Shown piece after piece: positions 1-9,954 of a stretch of DNA of 64,000 bases. The DNA is from Hemerocallis citrina. Its lineage: Eukaryota > Streptophyta > Magnoliopsida > Asparagales > Asphodelaceae. The stretch's first letter is position 1, and each line of letters opens with the position of its first letter. The stretch is taken from contig JACEHZ010000596.1 in assembly GCA_017893485.1 (NCBI GenBank), forward strand, positions 248,001 through 312,000, given 5' to 3'. The notes beneath the pieces are model-generated. The model was given only the letters and a program-made list of their open reading frames with translations, was not told where the DNA came from and ran no database searches. The position numbers and the translations under genes are program-made.

Positions 1-545
1 GTCACTGATTATATCAGTGTGTTCTATGACTCATTCAGTGGGTGTTGTGTTCACCAGCATGTGTTTTCTTGCCGTGCTGGTGGACTTCGGCCCTTTACCT
101 CTACTGTCGTCCTGTAGCACCCTTGCTGGCGTTTTTCGCTCCGGGGGAGGAGGTCCTTTTTTTTGGGCATTTGGTACTATGGTTCGGTTTCTATCATTTG
201 ACTGATTTTCGCAGTAGCGCTTCCCTCCTTCTCGGCCAGAGAGGTCTGGAGAGATGGTCCCTTTCGTCACCTCGCTGCCTATCGTTCCTATCAGCCTCTG
301 GAGCTTCTTCTAGTTCCTTGTGTGGTTTTGCTTGATCGAGCAGCTTCCGCCTAGTTGGAGTGTATTGTTCTCGGCTTAGCATCTGTGCTTCTGTGATTGT
401 AATTCTAATTGGGAATATATCGTTGTATATTGTTTTTTGTACTATTTGTTTTACGCCTTGTAAGACCTCGCTACTGTTATTTTTATGAATATATATTATG
501 GCTGGAGTCGTTGGACTCTATCCGTTTCATCAAAAAATATATATA
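1..545 (+). mobile_element. 3' tail of a non-LTR (LINE-like) retroelement, partial
   Basis: This stretch is GC-richer than the DNA that follows and has no long open frame. It ends in a T-rich, weakly coding leader followed by CGTTTCATCAAAAAATATAT near 525-545, which resembles the 3' untranslated end and short A-tail of plant L1 elements. The start lies outside the window, so neither the reverse transcriptase nor a target duplication can be checked. It could instead be the 3' UTR of an unrelated gene entering from the left. Confidence 0.4.
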
Positions 546-1014
546 TATATTTATTAAGACGTGTATCGTATGTGTAAATTAAATTACTAGAGGATATATA
601 ATTAGTTATTAATCAGGCTCAAGAAACACGTCAAAGTCTAGCTTGACAAACTCAGAAAAAATCAATCAGAATTCAATCACAGTATAACTCAAACAAAACA
701 AAACAAAAAAAGAAGCTGAATTCTCATTGAATTTACTGTCCAAAATTATATGAATAAGTCAACCTCCAATTCCCATCATCTACAGATAATCTGATATTTA
801 TCTTTCCAATTCCTAAAGAATCAACAATTTAAATGGTTAATTAGGTATAGAAACAAACCTATGGCAATTCCTGTACTTGGTCCCTGTAACTTCAGTTCAA
901 TTTTTGAATCAGAAATAAATTACAAAAAAAAAAAAAAAAACTTCAGTTCAATATTTGTTCAGTAAAACAACAATGAGATTTCTTTTGCCTCTGTATCTGA
1001 AGTGAACGAATGAA
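546..1014. other. AT-rich 3' flank of the CSLD gene
   Basis: No gene is seen. On the minus strand this is the 3' untranslated and downstream region of the CSLD gene. It has an A-run at about 923-940 and several AATAAA-like stretches on the minus strand, but no single polyadenylation site can be chosen by eye. Confidence 0.5.
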
Positions 1015-4000
1015 TCAAGGGAATGAGAAGCGGCCACCGATGTCGTCACTCCCACTGGGTCGGTTAACCGCAATGACAAGAAGAGAAATGGTAACAGCAA
1101 TGAGCCCGGACCAAATGAAAACTATAGTTGGAGTTCTTCCTCTTCTCCCCATCAACCCCTTTGCGAAGGGGTACAAATGAGCCAAAACCCAGAAACTAAA
1201 GAACACCCCTCCCAAAAGTCGACTCCACTGAGGCAACACACTATAGATTGTTCGACTAACTCCAACAGCAATAGCCACGAGGTTCACCATTATAATCGTG
1301 AGCGGTGGAATCATCAAGGACGTCCACTTGACAACATAGAGATCAGCAAACTCGTCGTTAACATCATCACCACCAGATTTCGAAGTAAGTGTGAATGAGA
1401 TCTCGATACCAGCAATGACCTTCAGCAAACCCTGAAGAACTGCAGCCAAATGAGCACTAGTCCCTCCGATAAGCCAAAACTGCTCGTTTCGCCACCACTC
1501 CTCCAGCTCAATCCCCGACCACTTGATCTCGAGAATGGCAAGTAAACTGAGGGTTATACTGATAGTGAGAAGATAAACGAGGAATTGTACACTGAGTGCT
1601 TGGACAATGAATTTCCCAGTGTAGAGGGACAGAGCAGGGAGGAAGCAGTAGACAATGAGGAAGATGGAGGTGAAGGGGTAAATACCGACATTTAGGTATG
1701 CAATCCTTTGAAGGATCTTCATCTTTGGGCTGGCGAAAATTGCGTTGTTTCTTGAAAAGAAGATCTCGACCGAGCCAGTAGCCCACCGAAGAACTTGGTG
1801 GAGTCTATCGGTAAGGTTGATCGGAGCAGTCCCACGGAAGGCATCACGTTTAGTCACACAGTAGACCGACTTCCAACCACGGTTATGCATGCGATACCCT
1901 GTAACAACATCTTCAGTAACCGACCCGTAGATCCAGCCGACGCGCTGGCCCCACTCGGTCTTGTCTTCGTACCAGCATGAGATAACGCTTATGGCCTCAG
2001 CAACGGTGGAGGCATCAAGGAGGTCACGAGGGATGGTGAGCGCACCGGGCGGTCGCCCATGCTTGATGGCCGGGTGATCAGCCAGTGGACGACCTTGGTA
2101 CTCTGCCACGGGTATAGAGTCGATAAGGAAACTCGAGTTGCCAAACTTTTTAGGGAACGATGATAGGTTCATCTCGTCTTCGTCCATGTCTGCCATTCGG
2201 AGAGACCTTCCCTCCTCAGAGACAGCTGCCGCCACCTTCCTCTTTCTTCTCGGGAAACAACAACCGCAACACCCTGACGGGTGTTCTTTGTGATCCCGAG
2301 GGGGATCAAAACCATACAGGGCAATGCGACGGAAGAGGCAGCCGGTGCCAACATATACAGGGCCTTGGAGTCCATCCAGGGCACGCATGTTGACGTCAAA
2401 GAAGACAGTATTGTGGTTGGCATATCGATCCGAGGGGTCTACTCCTTCGAATCTCTGGGGGAACTGCACATAGCAGAGGCGATCCCCACCACGGTCCATC
2501 ATGAAGCACATGCCTTCACGGAGGGCTTGGGAGTTATAGATGTAGTGGTCGCAGTCAAGGTTGAGGATGAACGGGCCATTGGACATCACTGCAGAGGCAC
2601 GGACGAGGGCGTTCATGGCACCTGCCTTCTTGTTATGGTCATAGCCCGGGCGCTTCTCACGGGACACATAAACGAGCAATGGGAGGCGGATGTCGACCTC
2701 AGAGAGATCGATGAGATCTTTCTCGTCTACATTAGTTCCGTTGTTTCCTTGTAGTGGTTCCTCGCTTGGAGGTTTCAGCATCACCTGCAGTAAGGAAGAA
2801 TCACATTTTTAGTATAATGAAAGACTTGAACTCAAAGCTACCAATGAATTACAAAATAGACTTTTTAGACTGAAACTTTCCATAAGATGGTTAAAGATAC
2901 TTGAAAACATCTATAGGTCTATTATTGTTTCAAAATATAGGCCACAACATTCAGCCCAAGTTTACAGTAAGCAGAGCATAACTTTGAGAAACTGTTGTAA
3001 AAACAGGGAAAGCTTTTCAGTTCAGAATGATATCAAGCGAAAGATAATATAAACTTAAAGATCAGATTTAACCATTTTTTCTTAAATGCAGAAGAAATCA
3101 TTTGTGGGCTCTTTAGATACAATTGTTCAGGAAAATGCAACGAAATCTCAATAAATGTTTCGATATTCTTCTTGTGAAAAATATTAAAGGTTAACATCTT
3201 CGTACCCTCATTAGTTTCGATCATACATAAGACTATTTCAAGAAGAATTCTGATCTATTTTGACCATGAATGCTACATACTAAAAATAATCTTCAGTGCA
3301 AATAGAAACATAGAAAAAACTGGTACCTGTATAATTCCGGCATGATCTCCCCTAGAATGCTCTGCTGAGGAGTTTATCCAAGTCCCAGGCCAATGAGTAC
3401 CATCAGCCATCCATGTCGCTTTTGGAACCTTGACAGGCTCCACAGGGTCACTTCCGGAAGTCTCTCTCTGCAAATTCATCGCCTTAATCTCCTCTCGTGC
3501 ATGATATGCATCCGAACGCCTCCTAATAGAATCCGGCAACCCGTTAATCCTCACCTTAAACTCATCATACTCCCTCTTCACCCTTCTCCTGTCCTTCACA
3601 AAATCTTGCTTCACTTTGTTCTTATATGGATCTTTCTTCAGACTGAAGTAGCTCTCAGGGTTCCTAGGCTCAATATCGTGCTTACGACAGAAGGGGACCC
3701 ACAAGTAGGCAAAGCTGGCGGCTTCTGCCATTGCTTCAAAAGTCAACAGAGCACCTCCATCATCGGAAAGATAGCAAGCGAGCTTGTCAACCGGGTAGTC
3801 TGCGGCTAGTATGGAGAGAATGGTGTTTGCAGTGACTAAAGGAGGCTCCTTTTCAGGATCAGCAGTTGAAACGAAGATGTCAATGCCTGGAAGATCAGAT
3901 TTTCCAGTAGGGTTTAGAGGGCTGGGGGTTTCGAATTTTTCCTTTAGAACAGCAAGGTCAGTTGAGCGGTTGATTGGGCAGAGCTTGGGGAGTTGGTCAA

Positions 4001-6348
4001 GAAGCCAAGAGAAAGCAAACCAGAGCTCACACACAACTGACATACCCCATAGCCATATGGCATCCTCATTCTTGTTTTGTACACGCCATTTGAGGAAGAA
4101 GACAAGGACGACCATTCTGATTATTATAAGGAGCCTAAAGAATTATAAGGGACCACCAAAGAGATTAGGTTGCTTGATTTACAACATAAAGTGGCACAAA
4201 GTCGTAATTCAGTTTGGAAAAGAAGAGTTTGTAGTGACCAAAGTGATAAATCAATCAGGCTTTACAAAGAAAGAAGAAACAACGACAAGTATCCTCGCGA
4301 TGCTTACAGCGACAGTACAAACAGTTGCAAAGCCAAACAAACTGATTCAAATTTAACAAAAATTATAATGCCTTCTAGAATTGTTGAAGGAAATTTGGAA
4401 ATTTAGCAGTTACTTACCCATTAATAATATTTCTACATGTCTGTGTTCTACAAGACTGGTATGAAAAACATGTAAACATTGCTTTAAGCAACAGAAGAGA
4501 TATATTCAACTCTCCAATCAATATAACTAGTATAATATACGTGCGATACACGTCTAAAAAAGTAAATTAAGTCATCAAATTAAATGAATTTATATCGAAT
4601 AAGAAAAAAAATAGTTTATATTTGAATGTTTTGATTTGGGCTACAAGTACGGTGCACATTTTTATTTGTTGGATATAGTTTGGACGTGTATTATACGTGT
4701 TTATATAGTTACAAAGTTAGGATTTGTTTGTTACAAACCTCAACTCTCCCATTAAAGTAGTAGGGATATGACTATGGATTCCGATAATATTCAGAAAATA
4801 GAAGACTGGAATGGAATACCAGCAGATGGCAACAAGATAGTAAAATTATACATATACTTCATTTATTTTATAGTTTTCTCTTGGAAAAGAAACTATGGAC
4901 AACTTTTTCTGTTTTAATTTTGCATCATAATGGTAGTTATATACTAGCTATATACTAGAAACAACTGCAGCTAAAAAACGAAAATGTAAAACAATACACC
5001 ATATTTAAGCATATGAATATTCATTAAACTTCCACACACACACACACACACAAAAAGAACCCTCTTTTCAAATGTATATTTACAGTTCTTAAACAACCCT
5101 CCCTATATCATCGGCCAATTAACTTGGTACTAAGAAATCCACGATATCAAGGATGTAAAGAGTAAAAATGTAGATATATGCCAATTCAGTGTTTTTGTTC
5201 TTCTTTAGGTCTAATACCTCTTTGACTACTGATGCAATAGAAAAATAGACATCAGAGTTCCTGCATATATCTTTTGATCTTTTCAGGTGCATATCTATCT
5301 AAATTACTCAGGGTACTAAGAATGTAATACACATTATGACTACAGTAATATATATATGAAGTTCTCTAGTCCACTAAATGGTAATAAAGAAGCACAATGA
5401 AAACAAGATTGCAGCCTTAATTTCTTACCTATATGGGCTCAAAACCGCAGCCGGAATCTTCAGCTTCCTAGTGAGAGGCCTCCAGGGCTTACTCATTAGT
5501 TCCTTTGGTGTCTGCTCAACTCCTCCATCACCATCCCCACCATCCCCATCACCCTCTGCCGGCCAAATTGCGTTTCCATACCCATAAGTCCCCTTGGTCT
5601 CAAACAACCATCTATTATGATCAAAATCATACTTCTGCGACTTCATCACCGATAACCTCCTCTCCATCTTCCTCCCTGCAGAATCCCCACTTGTTAGTCC
5701 AGGCAACGTAAGCGCCTTCTCATCCCCTCCTACCAAATCCTCCAACTCCGTCGACCTATACTTCTCCTTACACCCAGGGCAAACCCCGCCCCCAATCTTC
5801 ACTGCATCCTTGAAACAATCAATGCAAATCTTGAAATCACACTCACAAGGTAGCACATCATCACCACGTTCATCACTCATCACTTTCTGATCACACCCTA
5901 CAACCGAGCAAGTAGAAGACCCCTTAGCCCCTGCCATCTGTGGATGAGTCATGCCATCGGATTCAGTGACCTTGTCCATCAAATGGGCACGTGTAACATG
6001 ATTGAATCCCCCGGTAAACAGGGAATTCGACACATACTGCTCTTCGACACGGGCAGTTATCGAAGGGTCCATAGGGACCATGACTTGATTGTTCCCCGTG
6101 GGTTGGTGATCAGGGGTCATAGGAATATGCACATGGTAGTTGGAGAACTCGGTGGAGTCGAGATCGCTGTCGAGATCCTCACGTGAATCCCTGGAGTACC
6201 CCTTGTAATGTCCCGAAAGGGTTCGACGACCAAAGAAATGAGCAGCAACTTGTGGTTGTTGACTTCCGATATGGGCGATGTCAATGGAGGGATCAGGGGC
6301 AGCCGGTTTCGGTGTACGGTTGGATCGAAAGAAGCCCTTTGAACCCAT
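1015..6348 (-). CDS. CSLD: Cellulose synthase-like protein D (family 2 glycosyltransferase), three coding exons
   Basis: Coding exons read on the minus strand are 6348-5429, 4134-3327 and 2784-1015. All junctions are GT-AG and the sum is 1165 codons plus TGA, close to the usual CSLD length of about 1150. The Arg-307 codon is split by intron 1 and the second junction is phase 0. CSLD proteins are membrane-bound processive beta-glycan synthases of Golgi and plasma membrane, needed for tip growth and new walls. The N-terminal Cys-rich RING-like domain is at about 140-195. Two membrane spans lie at about 308-350 and a group of about six at the C-terminus. The D,D,D,QxxRW signature is complete: SDDG at 430-433, DCD at 653-655, TED at 866-868 and QVLRW at 906-910. 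The Cys-rich GCCGCC insert near 747 is typical of the D clade. No break is seen. The subtype (CSLD1 to CSLD6) is not assigned. Confidence 0.95.
2785..3326 (-). other. CSLD intron 2
   Basis: This 542-bp AT-rich intron has donor CAG|GTACCA and acceptor CTGCAG|GTG on the minus strand. It is phase 0, between the Gln ending the GDHAGIIQ motif and the Val starting VMLKPP. Nothing else is recognised inside it. Confidence 0.85.
4526..4769 (+). repeat. Dispersed repeat copy A, inside CSLD intron 1
   Basis: It starts ACTAGTATAATATACGTGCG and ends AGTAGGGATAT. It aligns along its whole length with 44653-44893, and more weakly with 8035-8212. The start carries an ACGTGCGATACACGT near-palindrome. No coding capacity is seen. 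It is a non-autonomous element of a class I cannot assign; no terminal inverted repeats or target duplication are evident. Confidence 0.7.
5032..5052. repeat. (CA)n microsatellite
   Basis: About ten CA units lie within CSLD intron 1. Confidence 0.9.
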
Positions 6349-6619
6349 CTTGTATATGATTGATTGAAATTCCTAACACTCGATCTCTATGTTGTTGTAT
6401 GTATGAATGTAGTGATTGATTCTGGGACATGGAAACAGAGATTCATTTACTCGTTATTGCGTATATCGAAAAAAGTATTAACTAGAAACAAGTACTGCTA
6501 ATGAAAAGAAAAGAAAAAAAAAAACTCTTGCTAAAAAAGTGTTGATTGAATTAAACAAATAATTAAAATAAAAAAAGTTGTGAACCACCTTTTAACTTTG
6601 AAGTACTACACCATGGATG

Positions 6620-6649
6620 TTCTTCTTCTTCTTCTTCTTCTTCTTCTTC
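6620..6649. repeat. (TTC)n microsatellite
   Basis: Ten perfect TTC units on the plus strand read as GAA in the CSLD leader orientation. Confidence 0.9.
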
Positions 6650-6847
6650 GAGATTGAAGCACCAATGCGAAAAACCCAGATCAGTTGGGGTCCCTTTAAG
6701 AACACGAAATTTTCTGTGTGTCACTATCCTCTGAAACAGTCAGCGAACACGAGGAGTAGACGAGTAGTGGATGAAAGATATATTGAAGGTGGAAACCAAC
6801 TGTAATTAAATTGAGAGACCACCAAATTAATTAGTGTACAAATTAGA

Positions 6848-6851
<4 letters not shown>

Positions 6852-6893
<42 letters not shown>
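6852..6893. repeat. (GA)n microsatellite
   Basis: About 21 uninterrupted GA units read as CT in the CSLD sense direction. The tract lies in the leader or proximal promoter. Confidence 0.95.
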
Positions 6894-6896
<3 letters not shown>

Positions 6897-7111
6897 AGTC
6901 GGTCAATCTCGAATGAAACACGCACCAAGTCCAATTCCAAGACGGCGACAGAATTAGTACTCGTTTATGACAGAAGAAGTTTAAAAGGATGATGTGACGA
7001 TGTTGGAGGATTGCGTTGAGAATCAGATCGCGCCCAGGTGGAACGCCGGCTGCTGTTGTTGGGGAGTTGGGGGTTTTTAGGGAAGGGTTTCGGAGAGTGG
7101 AAACAATGGAG

Positions 7112-7121
7112 ATTATATACG
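7112..7121 (-). promoter_or_regulatory. Candidate TATA box of CSLD
   Basis: CGTATATAATC on the minus strand lies about 760 bp upstream of the CSLD ATG, within GA-rich sequence. It is the best TATA-like match upstream of the gene. Transcript data would be needed to confirm it. Confidence 0.4.
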
Positions 7122-7367
7122 GAGAGAGCAATGAATTGAAGATGACCCTTTTTGGGCGGCGAGATTAGCGGGAAGAGAGGATTTATTAGCGACCTGAATT
7201 TAAGGAAATGGACATTCCCAATCCCAAGAATTATTATTATTATTTATTTATTTATTTGTAATCTCTTTAAAGCTTGTCCAGTAAGATAAAAATAAAAGAT
7301 TTATTTTACATTAGCAGACGCGTTGGCAAAATCTTATTTAGGATGTTATATTTGTGGGGTAGAGCCG

Positions 7368-8034
7368 TAGAGCATCTACGTTTGCTTTAAAAAAAAAAAA
7401 AAAAAGGAAAAATGGCAATTGAGAAATAGTAATTTGGCTTTCTTGCAGTCGTGTTTTACTGTAATTTTGTCAATTTTTTTTTTCAAACGGACGGCAACAT
7501 GTCATGTCTTACTTGAATTTATATATTTATAAAAGCTTAATTTTTCATTAGATTTAGTTAATTAGTTAATTAAGAGTAAAATTAGAGTTTTAAATTATCA
7601 AGTATATAATTAATTAGGATAATTAGTGGTTAATTAGGGTTAAATTAATGTTTAATTCCAAAATCCATTTCCTGGTTTCTTGGACGAGTCTCAAGCAATT
7701 TTTTGCTTGAGATGGGACAACATGTCTCGTTTGAGATTATTTCGTTTTTTTTTTTGAGAAGGTACAACATGTACCGTCCGATAATTGAAAGAATAAAAAA
7801 AATTCAGACGAAACAACATGTTTCTTTTGATCCCATTTTAAAAAAAAGATTTAAAATAAGGACGAACAACATGTTCCGTTCCCTATAATTTGACAATTGT
7901 CATTTCGTTTCTCAAATATGATAAGCGATTGTAGCGTTTTTATCAAAACATGGCAAAATAGCAAACGATTGCAGACGCTCATTTCTCATAAAATGGCAAT
8001 TTGGCAAATATAGCAAACGGCTGTGGATGCTCTA
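7368..8034. mobile_element. Non-autonomous TIR element, family H copy 1
   Basis: The left end TAGAGCATCTACGTTTGCT and the right end AGCAAACGG...GGATGCTCTA are inverted relatives of about 20 bp. A second right-end-like sequence (GCAAACGATTGCAGACGCTC) lies at about 7961-7980, so ends are nested or duplicated. Inside are four short palindromic ACAACATGT motifs followed by CCGT or CGTTT-type sequence. There is no coding capacity. It shares ends and internal motif type with 8933-9614 and 47551-48132. The target duplication is unclear. Confidence 0.65.
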
Positions 8035-8212
8035 ACTAGTAATTTACACGTGTGATGCACATCTTAATAAATATAGTTTTTTTAAAGTAAAAATTTAGAT
8101 GTAGTCTGGATTTGAACCTAAGACTTCTTTTATAATAGTTATGCACGTGTGTTGCACGCGTTGGTAGATTTACAAATAACACTAAGACTTTCTCCCATTA
8201 TAATATTAGAGA
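8035..8212 (+). repeat. Dispersed repeat, diverged copy C
   Basis: It begins ACTAGTAATTTACACGTGTG and ends CCCATTATAATATTAGAGAT. This matches the two ends of copies A (4526-4769) and B (44653-44893), with a shorter and more diverged middle. It directly abuts the right end of the element at 7368-8034. Confidence 0.5.
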
Positions 8213-8221
8213 TTAGAGATG

Positions 8222-8377
8222 CTACACCTACTACCAAATCTACTATTTTTCTCTTTATTATCTTAGGTGGTACACTATTAGTGGAGGTTATTGTATAGTA
8301 GGTGGTAGAAATATCCAATAGTAGAGTGTCACCTAAGAAAGTAAAGAGAAAAATTATAAATTTGGTCGTAGGTGTAG
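8222..8377. mobile_element. 156-bp MITE with TIRs of about 50 bp
   Basis: The left arm CTACACCTACTACCAAAT continues to CTTAGGTG, and the right arm is its near-perfect reverse complement, ending GGTCGTAGGTGTAG. The two arms cover two thirds of the element, so the transcript would fold into one hairpin. No clear target duplication is visible, so the superfamily is not assigned. Confidence 0.85.
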
Positions 8378-8932
8378 TATTACCCTATATATATTTATTT
8401 ACATATGTAGTGAATGAATTAACTGTTCACTTAAACAGTGATGAAGTATTTTAATTGAAGTTAAGAAGCATTTCAAGTTCTGATATTGATAAAGGTCAGT
8501 TTCATATAATTAAGCAGCTATGCAAATACGAATTTGACATTGAACATAAATTTGATATAGGAACATATTGGAAACCCGGAATATTGATTTAGTTTTTCCC
8601 TTTATTAAATGCTGTGCGAAAATGTTTCCACTCAGAAATCAGTAATTTTTGAAATTATGTTATCTGAGCTTCTTTGATAAATCAATTCAGAAAAGGAGTA
8701 TAAAGATTTAGCCCCTTGTTTACAATTGTATTTTCTAATATTCCATGCTAATTTTATTAATTATCATCTCTTATTTGGCTATGAAAAAAATGTTGAAATC
8801 ATAAAAATATGCACTACAAAATGGCAAAACGAGGAATTAAATTCATGAAAATTTTACTTCATGTTCATTTTCTTAAGAAAATCACCGTTTAATCAAAAAA
8901 GAAAGAAAATCACCGTTTGTCTTCTTGCTAAC
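8378..8932. other. AT-rich spacer, no gene seen
   Basis: The sequence is AT-rich with no open frame of note and no recognisable repeat structure. Confidence 0.6.
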
Positions 8933-9614
8933 AGCACCCACAGTCGTTTGCTTTTTTGCCTTTTTTTACATTTTAGGAGTATTGTAGCCGACACAGTCGT
9001 TGCTATTTTTCCATTTTTACGTATTTGGCTACAGTAGAAAGGTATAAATAGCATTCGAAATAGTAAAATGTATATTATGCCCGACGAAACATCATGTTTC
9101 GTCTCGATTCTTTAATTATATTTTTAAATAATCGGATGAAACATGATGTTTCGACTGAATTAAAAAAGATTAAAAAACAAAGAAAAAAACACAGAAATAT
9201 GTATATTATGGCCGGACGAAACATCAGTCCATTGGGTCACATTTCCATTAAAAAAAATTGCAAATTACCATCATTGGTTATTGGGTGCAATTATTTAATT
9301 TTATTGCAAATTTATAAATTATTTTTGCAATTTTGTAAATATTTTTTTTGCAAAAAACCTCCCTAAAACCCAAAACTCGTACGAAACATCAGTTATTTTG
9401 CAATTTTTTTTTCTTTTGGGACCGTATATTTTATTAATATTTTTTTCAGTTTCGGACTCTATAAATAATTTTTTAATTACAGGCGGAATATCTGTTTCGT
9501 TTTTAACCAAAATATGTAATTTTTACCTTTTAACAACTGCAGTATTTCGTCGAAATGGAATGATAAAATATGCATTTTATCAATTTTTTTTACGTCAAAC
9601 AACTGTGAATGCTC
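8933..9614. mobile_element. Non-autonomous TIR element, family H copy 2
   Basis: The left end AGCACCCACAGTCGTTTGC pairs with the right end, whose reverse complement reads GAGCATTCACAGTTGTTTG. An internal repeat of the left end lies near 8991-9003. The interior has several copies of the palindrome ACGAAACATCATGTTTCGT, complete near 9083 and 9135 and partial near 9216 and 9380. There is no coding capacity. Confidence 0.6.
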
Positions 9615-9954
9615 GGGATTAACAAGTGATTAATATAAAAAAGAACTCCTAAAACATTAATTCTCCTCGTAATTCGTACAGCTGACAACAGAATGTCTGT
9701 TTGGTGAACGGCGTATAAAGTGGGAAAAAAGAACAACGACAGACCATTCCCACGTGGCATCGTGTTCGCAACGACGGCAGGCAACAGGCACGAAATTAAG
9801 ACGAAAAAGTGACTCGGTTTTGTGGGTCCCATGCAGCGAACGAAGTGGGGTCCAGTTGCAGATGACTTTTTTTTATAAAAAAATTCCTGTACTAAGCAAT
9901 TTTAAAACTATTTTTCAAACTAAGATACTTTCAAAACTATTTTTCATAATAAAT
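9615..9954. other. Spacer, no gene seen
   Basis: This is an ordinary AT-rich spacer between two elements. Short open frames exist on both strands but none resembles a protein family. Confidence 0.5.

Larger units (their letters stand above)
4135..5428 (-). other. CSLD intron 1 with an embedded dispersed repeat
   Basis: This 1294-bp intron has donor TATAG|GTAAG and acceptor CTTTAG|G on the minus strand. It is phase 2 and splits the Arg codon after SPY. It contains a dispersed repeat copy at 4526-4769 and a (CA)n microsatellite near 5032-5052. The rest is AT-rich, with no gene seen. Confidence 0.85.
6349..7110 (-). promoter_or_regulatory. CSLD 5' leader region with two microsatellites
   Basis: Upstream of the CSLD ATG at 6348, read on the minus strand, this region would be the leader if the TATA box at 7112-7121 is used. 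It carries (GAA)n at 6620-6649 and a long (CT)n at 6852-6893 on the coding strand. CT/GA-rich leaders are common in plant genes. A 5' UTR intron is possible but cannot be set from the sequence alone. The 135-codon open frame here is low-complexity and is not called. Confidence 0.5.

Noticed and set aside
2281..2754. 157-codon plus-strand open frame
   Set aside because: It lies antisense to conserved CSLD exon 3 and has no family resemblance, so it is a shadow of the real gene.
6724..7131. 135-codon minus-strand open frame upstream of CSLD
   Set aside because: Its length depends on the (CT)n tract read as Leu-Ser repeats, and it lies in the leader or promoter region.
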